Positions 25,970-33,906 of a stretch of 44,843 nucleotides of DNA are shown piece by piece. The position numbers were made by a program, and so were the translations under genes. The stretch spans positions 1 through 44,843 of IMG/VR virus record IMGVR_UViG_3300025000_000176; one strand, given 5' to 3'. Below the pieces are notes generated by a model. That model saw nothing but the letters and a program-made list of their open reading frames with translations. It was not told where the DNA came from and searched no databases. Origin of the DNA: a virus. The stretch's first letter is position 1. Every line of letters starts with the position of its first letter.

Positions 25970-26995
25970 ATGAACATCAAAATAAACGGTCGTAATTTTG
26001 ATAAATTCAATAAAATTTCTATTGAATTAAAATATGATGCGATCGGTTCGACTTTCGATATGCTTGTATATTTTAATCCTGAGAATGAGAAGACAAAAGA
26101 ACTATTTAAACCGTTCAGTTATAATAATATAATTATTGAACATGATAAAAAATTATTGCTAACTGGTGTAATAATAAGCCATAGCAATAAGAAAAATAAT
26201 CGAAAAGAATTATTACACATTAGCGGTTATTCATTACCTGGCATACTTGAAGACTGCGAAATACCTACAAGCCTTTATCCTCTTCAATCTGATGGAAAAA
26301 CATTAAAAGAAATTACTGAAAGATTGATTGCTAAATTTGGATTAGAATTAATTGTGGATAAAGATGTTGAAAGTATTGTTAATAAAAAGTATAGCCAAAG
26401 TACTGCGGACCAAAAACAAAGTATTAAATCATATATCAACGAGTTAGCATCTCAGCGTAATGTGACATTAAGCCATGATGTACAAGGAAGGTTAGTTTTT
26501 ACAAAAGCTAAAACTAAAATGACACCAATTGCATTATTCACTGAGAATAAACCAGTTATAAGCATTGAGAGCGATTATAATGGTCAGGGCATGCATTCGC
26601 ATATCACAGTCGTTAAGCAAGCTGAAATCGAAGGTAATAATGCGACCGAATATACTATCGAAAATCCTTATGTAAAAATATACAAGCCAACAGTAATTGA
26701 ACAGAGCTCAGGTAGTACGAATGATGTGGCGGATGCTGCTAAGAATTTATTGAGTTCTGAATTAAAAAATATTAAGATAAACATATCTTTAAATACCTGG
26801 ACTATCAGCGGAAAAATTATACAGCCAAATAATATAATTGAAGTAACCTCACCAGAAAATTTTATATATAAAAAGACAAAATTTTTCATAGAATCAGTTA
26901 CTTTGTCTGGCGATGAAACTTCAACCACATCAAGCCTTACATGTGTTTTACCAGAGGTTTATAATCAAGAAACACCAATAAATATATTTGAATGA
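25970..26995 (+). CDS. baseplate hub protein, Mu gpP/P2 gpD-like
   Basis: This 341-aa protein fits the Mu P (gp44) / P2 D hub family, with the DGKTLKEITERLIAKFGLEL segment, an INELASQRNVTLSHD stretch and LFTENKPVISIESDYNGQ in the middle. It forms the central hub under the tube. It overlaps the gp45-like gene (ATGA). Confidence 0.82.
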   Translation: MNIKINGRNFDKFNKISIELKYDAIGSTFDMLVYFNPENEKTKELFKPFSYNNIIIEHDKKLLLTGVIISHSNKKNNRKELLHISGYSLPGILEDCEIPTSLYPLQSDGKTLKEITERLIAKFGLELIVDKDVESIVNKKYSQSTADQKQSIKSYINELASQRNVTLSHDVQGRLVFTKAKTKMTPIALFTENKPVISIESDYNGQGMHSHITVVKQAEIEGNNATEYTIENPYVKIYKPTVIEQSSGSTNDVADAAKNLLSSELKNIKINISLNTWTISGKIIQPNNIIEVTSPENFIYKKTKFFIESVTLSGDETSTTSSLTCVLPEVYNQETPINIFE

Positions 26996-27498
26996 AACTT
27001 GTAAAATATTTAGAGTCAAAAATAGAGTCTGGAAAAAGAATTTTAAAAACATTGGGTCTTGGCAAGAATGATGTCCAAACATCACAACAAGCCTTGCCAT
27101 ACGGCATTGATTCTCAACCAATTGCAAATATTAAAGTTATAAGAACATCAACTGGGGATTACAATGTCAGCGTCATATTAGGTTGTATTAACGTCAATCA
27201 ACAGGCAGCTATTGGCGAGTTGCGGCTATTTTCAACTGATGAAAATGGAGAAGAACAATGCTTCGCACATTTTAAAAATGACGGCAAAATTTTAATTAAT
27301 GGAGACGATGATAATATGGTAAGATACAGCAAGTTAGAAGAGGCTTTTAATGAATTAAAAGGTGATTTCAATGCGTTTGCGAATGCTTATATCCCCGGTG
27401 GGCCAACTGTTGTAGGTTCTCCAGCTGAAGTACTACCATCAACCGCCGATATTTCGGGAGCTAAAATCGCTGATATATATACGAATAGCGTAGATTAA
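26992..27498 (+). CDS. baseplate spike protein, Mu gp45-like
   Basis: This 168-aa protein is beta-rich with an OB-fold-like core (AIGELRLFSTDENGEEQ) and a FKNDGKILINGDDDNMVRYS segment as found in Mu gp45 / P2 V spikes. It would be the membrane-piercing tip. It is the last late gene; convergent genes start after 33 bases without an obvious terminator hairpin. Confidence 0.75.
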   Translation: MKLVKYLESKIESGKRILKTLGLGKNDVQTSQQALPYGIDSQPIANIKVIRTSTGDYNVSVILGCINVNQQAAIGELRLFSTDENGEEQCFAHFKNDGKILINGDDDNMVRYSKLEEAFNELKGDFNAFANAYIPGGPTVVGSPAEVLPSTADISGAKIADIYTNSVD

Positions 27499-27531
27499 TT
27501 TTTTTCTGGCAATTTGCTGTACATATAATAG

Positions 27532-28125
27532 TTATGCCCACTGCATAGCCATTGCCTTTGCGATACCTGAAAAAGTTTTGCTCCTTAATTTTGCCCTATC
27601 TTTAGTTTTTGGTAATCGGTGTAATCTTTGCTCCCTTCCTTCAACTATATCAGTAGGCTTTAATTTTGGTAAGTTTTGCAGCCATAAGCAAGTGGCTTTA
27701 GTTTCACCGTGTCCAAACATCCATGGTTGTAATATTTGGTCAGGCTTTCTAAATCTACTACTCATTACACCTATTGGGTTTTCAATCGCTATTTTAGGAA
27801 TTCCACAATTATATAACTTCATAAAAACCTTAATTGCTTCGATTCTGGCTTTTCGTCTTTCTTCGCCAACTAACGTTCCGCTTTTGCGTGGGGGTTGGTC
27901 TTTATACCATTTATTCGCACTTATGGTTAAGTATGTGCAATCCGGAAAAAAAATTCCCATATCCCACTTTTTTAGTTTTATTGCTTCAAATACATCCATT
28001 TGTAAATGCCATTCAGGTTTTCCACCGCTACACTCTTGCAAGTCACAACTATACGCCTCGTGTCCTAATTTTCGTAATTCAATACAAACTGTTTGGCTCT
28101 CCTCGCATCCTACTAATATTATCAT
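27532..28125 (-). CDS. small cytosine DNA methyltransferase-like protein
   Basis: This 197-aa protein has parts of a C5-cytosine methyltransferase: GCEESQTVCIELRKLGHEAY as an N-terminal fold, then FFPDCTYL (residues 59-66, with PDC where PC is usual) and IENPIGVM (114-121, ENP for ENV). The canonical FxGxG SAM loop is not evident and the length is about 60% of a full enzyme. It may be a divergent modification enzyme or a derivative. An attC-like hairpin lies just before its start, so it looks like a cassette gene. Confidence 0.6.
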   Translation of the reverse strand: MIILVGCEESQTVCIELRKLGHEAYSCDLQECSGGKPEWHLQMDVFEAIKLKKWDMGIFFPDCTYLTISANKWYKDQPPRKSGTLVGEERRKARIEAIKVFMKLYNCGIPKIAIENPIGVMSSRFRKPDQILQPWMFGHGETKATCLWLQNLPKLKPTDIVEGREQRLHRLPKTKDRAKLRSKTFSGIAKAMAMQWA

Positions 28126-28154
28126 AATTAATTAATTTTAAAATAAAGTACTGA

Positions 28155-28192
28155 GCCTAACACCGTAAGGCTAATGATACCAGGGTGTAGGC
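28155..28192 (-). other. attC-like inverted repeat
   Basis: Read leftward, GCCTACACC (28192-28184) and GGTGTTAGGC (28164-28155) pair with one extrahelical T and a loop of 19 bases. GTTAGGC is an exact match to the integron R' core GTTRRRY. Extrahelical bases are typical of attC. No integrase gene is in the window. Confidence 0.4.
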
Positions 28193-28263
28193 ACAACAAG
28201 CCCAGTTGCTAACATCGGCTCATAAGCCATTGCCTTTATTAGTTTTGTATTTTCTATTGTCAT
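28171..28263 (-). CDS. possible 30-aa peptide
   Basis: An ATG at 28263 behind an A-rich leader (ACAAAAA) opens a 30-codon frame (MTIENTKLIKAMAYEP...) ending inside the attC-like repeat. It follows the VRR-NUC gene by 20 bases. It could be a real small protein or the 5' remnant of a lost gene. The rest of 28126-28283 holds only the hairpin. Confidence 0.25.
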   Translation of the reverse strand: MTIENTKLIKAMAYEPMLATGLVVPTPWYH

Positions 28264-28283
28264 TTTTTGTTAAAATTCGTAAA

Positions 28284-28688
28284 TTAAAAAGTGATTGTTT
28301 TTTTACTTGTCTCAAGCAATTTAGCTATATCACAGATAGTTAGACAACCATCAATAACATTTCTAAATTGAACCAAGGATATAAATGAGTCAAGGCTTGT
28401 TAGCATGTAATATTCTCCGCCATTTTTAATTAGTTCAAGCCCTATATTGTACTGTTCTTCAATATGTTGCTTGTTGTGTACAGAGCCTTTCAACTTTAAT
28501 TCAATTCCAATTAACTTCCAATTTCTAAACAGAAATAAATCAGGTATTCCACGCTTTAATCCTCTGGATTTCTGCGATATACCATCTTTCATTGAAAGAC
28601 TACGATTACCGGTTGCCCAGAGTATTCCGGGCAACTGATTTTGTGAAAAATAGACGACACATTGTGATTGAAGTTGAGATTCGTTCAT
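28284..28688 (-). CDS. VRR-NUC domain nuclease
   Basis: This 134-aa protein is a single-domain VRR-NUC nuclease. An acidic residue near the N-terminus (E3), RGIPDLFLF (D50) and WKLIGIELK (E63, K65) form the PD-(D/E)xK core, with a later Gln (Q79). Phage members act on branched or flapped DNA in replication and recombination. It follows the 65-aa gene in the leftward operon. Confidence 0.85.
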   Translation of the reverse strand: MNESQLQSQCVVYFSQNQLPGILWATGNRSLSMKDGISQKSRGLKRGIPDLFLFRNWKLIGIELKLKGSVHNKQHIEEQYNIGLELIKNGGEYYMLTSLDSFISLVQFRNVIDGCLTICDIAKLLETSKKTITF

Positions 28689-28716
28689 ATTAATCCATTT
28701 ATTCGTAATTGGGGGA

Positions 28717-28914
28717 TCATATTCTTGCAGCTTTTTTTATCATCTTAATGTCCTGATAATTAATAAAGTGAATGCAATTTTTTTCAACTCCTTCAAGTAA
28801 ATTGTTGGTTTGATTTTTGTCAAAACGAAAACAAGCCTGACATATTTCTTCAGAATTTCCTTTGCATTTTTTTATTATCATTAATGCTTTTTCTTTTATT
28901 TCGTTGCGTGTCAT
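28717..28914 (-). CDS. small hypothetical protein with CxxC
   Basis: I start this gene at 28914 (MTRNEIKEKALMIIKK), 4 bases after the stop of the helicase-methyltransferase gene; the longer option at 28956 overlaps that gene. The 65-aa product has a CQACFRF motif and a third cysteine (KNC). It could bind zinc but has too few ligands for a full ribbon. Function unknown. Confidence 0.55.
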   Translation of the reverse strand: MTRNEIKEKALMIIKKCKGNSEEICQACFRFDKNQTNNLLEGVEKNCIHFINYQDIKMIKKAARI

Positions 28915-28918
28915 TGTT

Positions 28919-31117
28919 TTACTCAAAAATAATAGTAGATTGTAATTTTGACTCAAAAGCTTTTTTTACATTTTTAACAGCTGTATCAAAATAGCTGTCT
29001 TTCAATTCAATACCTATTCCTTTACGATTATTTTTCACCGCTTTATAAATTTCGCTGCCAATTCCGAGAAATGGAGTAAAAATAATTTCTCCTTCATTTG
29101 ACCATAAATGGATAAGTCTATGAATTACTTCAAGTTGCAGAGGTGCAATGTGTTTTTCATCTCCAAGTGCTGTACCTTCCTTACCATTGAGAACGTCAGT
29201 TCTCTTAATATCCATCCACACCGGGCTTGCCCATTTTTGCCAAATATCTAAAGGAAAATTACTTTTACTTAAATTAGTAATAGGCTCCCACAATTCTTCG
29301 CTTGAGCCGTCCCATTTTTTAAAAATAGTTATATATTCCGCCATTCCGATTCCCGTCTTAGAACTATCTGAAGTGACTTGTTTATACAGAAGTCTTTGTG
29401 TTTTAGTCCTTTGCATTTCGAGAACCGGATCACACCAGATAGTTATTTTTGAATGAAGTTTAAATTCTTCATTCAAAACAGCCTTCGTATGCTCCCCCGT
29501 AAAATCAAACATTCCAGTATAACCGCTGAAATTTTTATAAACACCTAAATCCTTAGTGTGGCAACACATTAGCCTCCCAGGCTTTAAAATTCTAAATAAA
29601 TCTTTCAATAAAAAAGCATATTGTTTAAAAAATTCTTCATGATTTTCGTTGTTACCCATGTCGTGGACATAGTTGGAATAAGTGAATAGCGAAGAAAATG
29701 GAGGTGAAAAAATTATTAGGTCAACTGAATTATCAGGAATTGTTTTTATCTCAATACAGCTATCTCCTTTAATTAATAATACATCATTATTTTTAAACTC
29801 TCGCCTCTCGTATGTGTCTAATAATCCATATTTTACATTGTTTATATTTTTATTCATTTCTTGCTGCATTTCAAGAAATTGACGTTCTTTTTTTTCAATT
29901 GATTTTACAACATTTTCCATGGTATCTGTTTTTATTAAATGTATATTAACTTCATTTTTTTGTCCAAATCGATAACTCCTTCTAATCTGTTGATAATAAG
30001 CCTCAAAACTAAAATCTAAACTGGGAAATATTTGAGTTGAGCAATTTTGAAAATTCATTCCAAATTGAGCAATTTTAGCTTTAGTTATTAAAATTTTAAA
30101 TTCATTATTTGCAAATCCAAGTAATGTTTTTTCCTTGTATTCTGTTGAATCACTGCCCTTTACTTCTTTGCAATTTTCTAATTTTTTTTGCAACCAGTCG
30201 CCTTCTTCATTCTGCTTAACCCAGATTAATATCTGCCCTTTTATTTTTTCACATATTTCAACCACTTTTTGAAGTCTTTTTTCTTTAGTTTCTCGCAAAA
30301 CTTTATTAAAATTAGTTGCGTTAACCGCTGATTCATTGAATATTAGCCCGCTCCCAACTTTAACATCCGTAATAATTTCATGTTCAATTTGTTGTAATTT
30401 CGGTAAAATAAAATTAGTCCCGTCAAAACCAATATCAGCAGGGTTAGTAATCATCGTAGCCCAGCTACTTATCCAACCATAGAAATCTGTTTTTGCGTGA
30501 TTTTTTAAACGATAGTTGTTCATTCCTTGATCCCTTACAAACCACTTAGAACGCATGTCCTGTGCATCAAGTACATCAAGAAATTCGCTGTGGTTACCTA
30601 TTTCGTTCAGGTCATTCGGTGATGGAGTAGCTGTACATGCTAATTTATATGGAGTTTTCTTAAATGTGTTGATAATCAGGTTTTTATAATGCCCTGTAAA
30701 ATTTTTCAAAATTGAAGATTCGTCTAAAATGACGCCAGAAAATAACTCAACGTTGATATTATCAAGTTGTTCATAATTAATGATTTGGATAGGAAAATTA
30801 CTTCCGTCATACTTAATAACCTCAATTTTAAATTTTTCACCTTCGTTAATTGTTTGGCCAGATACGGCCAACGGACATAATATCAGCACTGGTTTTTTTG
30901 TTTTTTTTGCAACTTGAAATGCCCATTCCAACTGCATTATAGTCTTTCCAAGTCCGCAATCTGCAAAAATTGCATATTTGCCAGATTTTAAGGATTTTTT
31001 TACTATATGTTTTTGAAAATCAAATAAATGTTTATTTAATTTATTTATAAGTACGTCGAATCCCGAATTTAGATGTTTTATTTTTTTTGTTTCTAAAAAT
31101 TCAAAATATTTGTCCAT
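28919..31117 (-). CDS. SF2/SNF2-type helicase fused to an N4/N6 DNA methyltransferase
   Basis: This 732-aa protein joins two enzymes. Residues 30-410 are an SF2 translocase: FADCGLGKT (Walker A, K58), LDESS (131-135, motif II), ACTATPSP (motif III) and QQIRRSYRFGQ (376-386, motif VI). Residues 440-732 are a permuted amino-methyltransferase: IFSPPF (469-474, catalytic SPPF) precedes TPFLGIGS (681-688, SAM loop) and GIGIEL. Both halves have intact motifs. Fusion suggests methylation coupled to DNA translocation, for self-protection or modification of phage DNA. It has its own promoter at 31140. Confidence 0.85.
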   Translation of the reverse strand: MDKYFEFLETKKIKHLNSGFDVLINKLNKHLFDFQKHIVKKSLKSGKYAIFADCGLGKTIMQLEWAFQVAKKTKKPVLILCPLAVSGQTINEGEKFKIEVIKYDGSNFPIQIINYEQLDNINVELFSGVILDESSILKNFTGHYKNLIINTFKKTPYKLACTATPSPNDLNEIGNHSEFLDVLDAQDMRSKWFVRDQGMNNYRLKNHAKTDFYGWISSWATMITNPADIGFDGTNFILPKLQQIEHEIITDVKVGSGLIFNESAVNATNFNKVLRETKEKRLQKVVEICEKIKGQILIWVKQNEEGDWLQKKLENCKEVKGSDSTEYKEKTLLGFANNEFKILITKAKIAQFGMNFQNCSTQIFPSLDFSFEAYYQQIRRSYRFGQKNEVNIHLIKTDTMENVVKSIEKKERQFLEMQQEMNKNINNVKYGLLDTYERREFKNNDVLLIKGDSCIEIKTIPDNSVDLIIFSPPFSSLFTYSNYVHDMGNNENHEEFFKQYAFLLKDLFRILKPGRLMCCHTKDLGVYKNFSGYTGMFDFTGEHTKAVLNEEFKLHSKITIWCDPVLEMQRTKTQRLLYKQVTSDSSKTGIGMAEYITIFKKWDGSSEELWEPITNLSKSNFPLDIWQKWASPVWMDIKRTDVLNGKEGTALGDEKHIAPLQLEVIHRLIHLWSNEGEIIFTPFLGIGSEIYKAVKNNRKGIGIELKDSYFDTAVKNVKKAFESKLQSTIIFE

Positions 31118-31139
31118 TTTTTTGTAATTTTAAATTATA

Positions 31140-31170
31140 CAAATATATACTTTATTGCGTATTTTACAAA
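31140..31170 (-). promoter_or_regulatory. promoter of the helicase-methyltransferase
   Basis: Leftward TTTG (31170-31167), a 19-base spacer and TATATTTG (31147-31140), a full consensus 23 bases before the ATG at 31117. The spacer carries TTGCGTATT, also present in the promoter at 41763. Confidence 0.8.
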
Positions 31171-31184
31171 ATGTTTTAAAACAT
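31171..31184. promoter_or_regulatory. operator-like perfect palindrome
   Basis: ATGTTTTAAAACAT is a perfect 14-bp palindrome directly upstream of the -33 box. Its centre is 30.5 bases from the -7 box, ten bases closer than in the 3422, 6167 and 41804 sites. It lies just after the stop of the 532-aa helicase gene. Confidence 0.65.
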
Positions 31185-31185
31185 G

Positions 31186-32784
31186 TTATAATGCACATAC
31201 ATAATTAATAGCCTTCTCGATGGTACCCTTTTGCCATTTTTTTTCTTGACCAAATGAATTAATTAATTGTGTACCACCCCTGAAATACAATTGCCTCCAT
31301 AACCAGGCTTGTTTATGTTTTTTTATTTTGAAATAATCAAATAATTCATCATTTGACATTTCGCTTATTTTTTTCACCGCTACAGCCAAATAATTATCAT
31401 TATTATAAACAATTGATGATAATTCTATTTCTTTTATTTTCTTTTCGGGATACAAGAACCCGCAGAACGGACAAGTCTTATAACTCGCCAATATCAACCT
31501 CTTACAACCAATTTTATTTGATTTAATTTCTTGCCCTTTTGAATTTATTCCGCATTCCTTCATTGGTGGCACGCCCTCGCCATATTTCCCTGTCTCATGC
31601 CATAGGTTCCACATTCTCGGAGCAGAGTAATGACCTAATCTGCTGGCATTATTTCCAAAATCGAGAATGTTGAAATGAGTTTTATTAATGCTTGGCCTAC
31701 TGCCTCGGCCAAGCATCTGTAACCATAATGTAAGAGACAATGTGGCTCTATTGATTACAAGCGTCTCAATCTCAGGACAATCGAATCCGGTTGTAAGAAT
31801 TCCAGCATTGATAAGAACATGAAATTGTTTATTCTTAAAATCACGTATCAATTTTCCTCGTTCTCCGCTCCATCTATAATAACTATCTATGTATAACTTA
31901 TATAATCGCATTTTTTCACCATATACAACCCATTTAGATTCATTGTCCTCTTTGCTTGGCTCTTTCGGCTTTGACATTTTCGTCGTAAGGAATTTTGCGA
32001 CAATGCCATTTTTATTAAATTCTTCGCATGTGTGGATAACATGCTCTATATTAACGCAGAATACAAGCGTTTGAGTGTTAGGCGTTATTTTAATCCAATT
32101 ATCAACCACTCCTGCATATAATTTTGGCGAATTAAACCTTGTAAACATATCATTCTCAGAATAATCGCCCTTCATCGGGTCATATTTGATATTATTGAGG
32201 TCAATTCCAGTAACTCCATAATAATCATCATTGACGAGATAGTCTTGTTCTATTAGTTCCGGAATAGTTATTGAGCTGATAATTTTATCATAATCTAACG
32301 CTAATTGTCTCATTTTGCCGCTCCGCTTGGGAGTGGCTGTGAAACCTATAACATATTTATTTTCAAGTAATTTGCTTTCAAAAATAAAGTTAAAATCTTG
32401 CTTATGTGCTTCATCAATTATAACCAAGTCAATATATTTTTCTATCCAATTTTTCCAGAGTGGCAAAGATAATCTGTTCTGTAACGTCTTGCACATGGCA
32501 ATATATACTTGACTTTTGAAGTTGATAAACTTGCTACCAGCCTGTATATTATATGGTTGTATCCCAAATTGAGACAATGCTCCGCCAGTTTGCATTAAAA
32601 GTTCTACACGATCAGTTAGTATTAATATTTTCTTATGTTTTAAAGCACTTTTTTGTGCCATATAAGAAAATACAATAGTCTTGCCTGAACCTGTAGGAGC
32701 TTGATATATACAGTGTTTACCTCCTTCTGAGAAGTATTGTAGAATATCATTAAAGCCTTGAAGTTGGTAATCTCTTAGTTGCAT
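31186..32784 (-). CDS. DEAH-box SF2 helicase, type III Res/UvrB-like
   Basis: This 532-aa protein has the full motif set: QAPTGSGKT (28-36), IIDEAH (122-127), FTATPKRSG (148-156) and QMLGRGSRPS (356-365). A CPFCGFLYP motif near residue 440 could pair with earlier cysteines in a zinc knuckle. Proteins of this layout work as DNA translocases in phage replication or repair. It starts 3 bases after the 91-aa gene. No nuclease or methylase domain is fused here. Confidence 0.85.
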   Translation of the reverse strand: MQLRDYQLQGFNDILQYFSEGGKHCIYQAPTGSGKTIVFSYMAQKSALKHKKILILTDRVELLMQTGGALSQFGIQPYNIQAGSKFINFKSQVYIAMCKTLQNRLSLPLWKNWIEKYIDLVIIDEAHKQDFNFIFESKLLENKYVIGFTATPKRSGKMRQLALDYDKIISSITIPELIEQDYLVNDDYYGVTGIDLNNIKYDPMKGDYSENDMFTRFNSPKLYAGVVDNWIKITPNTQTLVFCVNIEHVIHTCEEFNKNGIVAKFLTTKMSKPKEPSKEDNESKWVVYGEKMRLYKLYIDSYYRWSGERGKLIRDFKNKQFHVLINAGILTTGFDCPEIETLVINRATLSLTLWLQMLGRGSRPSINKTHFNILDFGNNASRLGHYSAPRMWNLWHETGKYGEGVPPMKECGINSKGQEIKSNKIGCKRLILASYKTCPFCGFLYPEKKIKEIELSSIVYNNDNYLAVAVKKISEMSNDELFDYFKIKKHKQAWLWRQLYFRGGTQLINSFGQEKKWQKGTIEKAINYVCAL

Positions 32785-32787
32785 ATA

Positions 32788-33063
32788 TTACTGGGGTTGG
32801 CAGACAAAAAAGAAAATTTTGTCACTTCTGGTATATTTTTTCCAAATTAATTTGGCATCAAAAGGTACACCCATCGCCAATAATAACAATGAACTTGGCA
32901 CTATTTCTCCTTTCTTGAAAACATAAAAATCGTAAATGTTGTATATTTTACCTTCACAATTAATGTGCTTCACTGTATTTTCATCCATGTCTGCAAGTAT
33001 TTCAGAGGCGACAGGTATCAGAATTACATTGCTTTTTGGAATTATTTTAATGTTAATTGTCAT
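32788..33063 (-). CDS. hypothetical protein
   Basis: This 91-aa protein is beta-rich, ending in IWKKYTRSDKIFFFVCQPQ. I recognise no family. It is tightly coupled to the 532-aa helicase (3-base gap) and preceded by a hairpin at 33089-33107. An A-rich leader fits the start at 33063. Confidence 0.55.
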   Translation of the reverse strand: MTINIKIIPKSNVILIPVASEILADMDENTVKHINCEGKIYNIYDFYVFKKGEIVPSSLLLLAMGVPFDAKLIWKKYTRSDKIFFFVCQPQ

Positions 33064-33088
33064 AATTTTTGTTTAATTTTTGAATAAC

Positions 33089-33107
33089 GTCATCGCTTTG
33101 CGACGAC
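33089..33107. other. imperfect hairpin between small genes
   Basis: GTCATCGC and GCGACGAC pair with one mismatch around a TTT loop. It lies right after the stop of the 106-aa gene. No T run follows on the transcribed strand, so it is not a typical terminator; a cassette-junction relic or RNA-processing role is possible. Confidence 0.4.
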
Positions 33108-33110
33108 TCT

Positions 33111-33431
33111 CTAACAGTCGCTAAATCCGATTACTTCGTAACCAGTATTTAGCTTGGTGTTGTGGTAATTTACCAACGCACTCACACGCTCCCAAAAAAC
33201 TCGCTCTACTCTTTCAGCATCAAAACGAGTGCTATCTTTTAGCATTTGGAACATATTTGAAATTGCGTAATCTAATTCGCCTTTTTCATCACTCCTAATA
33301 TCAATCGTTTTGTCTTTATTGTAACCATACATTATTAGCCATTTCACGTCCTCCACACTAAAACTACCGCTAACATCGGCTAAAACTTCATTGCCGTCTT
33401 TGTCTGTAATTTGATACTTTTCTGCTCCCAT
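33111..33431 (-). CDS. hypothetical protein
   Basis: This 106-aa protein begins MGAEKYQITDKDGNEVLADV and has a helical, acidic middle (DYAISNMFQMLKDSTRFDAE). No family recognised. Its codon use is GC-richer than the operon genes to the right, in line with an accessory origin. It follows the 114-aa gene by 16 bases. Confidence 0.55.
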   Translation of the reverse strand: MGAEKYQITDKDGNEVLADVSGSFSVEDVKWLIMYGYNKDKTIDIRSDEKGELDYAISNMFQMLKDSTRFDAERVERVFWERVSALVNYHNTKLNTGYEVIGFSDC

Positions 33432-33447
33432 AATCTTTAGTATATTT

Positions 33448-33792
33448 TTATAAGTTTCTGCGTTTTAATCGGCAACGCAGTTTAGCCGCAGCCGTTGTGG
33501 TTAAACTGCCACAATGAGGGCAAATACCACTTTCGTCAGGTTCGTAATCTTCATGGCAAGTATCACATTCAAACATATTTGACTGTGGCAACTCAACCAC
33601 AACAGCAGGTATAGCAAACCATTTTGCCATTGTTAAATTATCTGTCCAAAAAACACCAATCCCATCATCATTTCCACCATATGTTTTGTTTATATTTTTA
33701 CCAATACCTCCAGGTGCTTTTAAATTTTTAAAATGATAATTCTCATTCAAATATTCACGTATAGTTGTTGCTATAAATTTTCTTAATTCCAT
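33448..33792 (-). CDS. zinc-ribbon protein
   Basis: This 114-aa protein has a C-terminal four-cysteine zinc ribbon (CDTCHEDYEPDESGICPHCG) after an alpha/beta N-terminal region with GGIGKNINKTYGG and VFWTDNLTMAKWFA, which could be an ART-like fold. It ends in a basic tail (KLRCRLKRRNL). A nucleic-acid or protein-binding role is likely; the specific function is unknown. Confidence 0.55.
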   Translation of the reverse strand: MELRKFIATTIREYLNENYHFKNLKAPGGIGKNINKTYGGNDDGIGVFWTDNLTMAKWFAIPAVVVELPQSNMFECDTCHEDYEPDESGICPHCGSLTTTAAAKLRCRLKRRNL

Positions 33793-33830
33793 ATTATTAA
33801 ATAGTTTTATTTTATATATAAATATTCAGA

Positions 33831-33903
33831 ACTTCTAATCGAGTTCAGTGGAGTAATTTTATTATTTTTTTGCCCACGCACTTCGGTTTTTTCAAAACCG
33901 TTT
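33831..33903. repeat. decayed copy of a 73-bp sequence also at 35166
   Basis: This stretch is about 85% identical to 35166-35238, which encodes the C-terminal end of the 70-aa gene. Here small indels break the frame, so it is a non-coding relic just after the PAPS-reductase-like gene. Confidence 0.7.
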
Positions 33904-33906
33904 GGA

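Noticed and set aside
16192-27498. A transposable Mu-like phage
   Set aside because: Only the tail proteins are Mu-like. No transposase A/B genes or Mu-like ends were seen.
27578-28135. A 185-aa open frame on the plus strand
   Set aside because: It is the reverse of the methyltransferase-like gene, whose motifs and leader are convincing; the plus-strand product is Cys/Ser/Phe-rich shadow sequence.
33089-33107. attC site after the 106-aa gene
   Set aside because: The stem is good, but no RYYYAAC core and only a poor GTTRRRY core are present, so I list it only as a hairpin.
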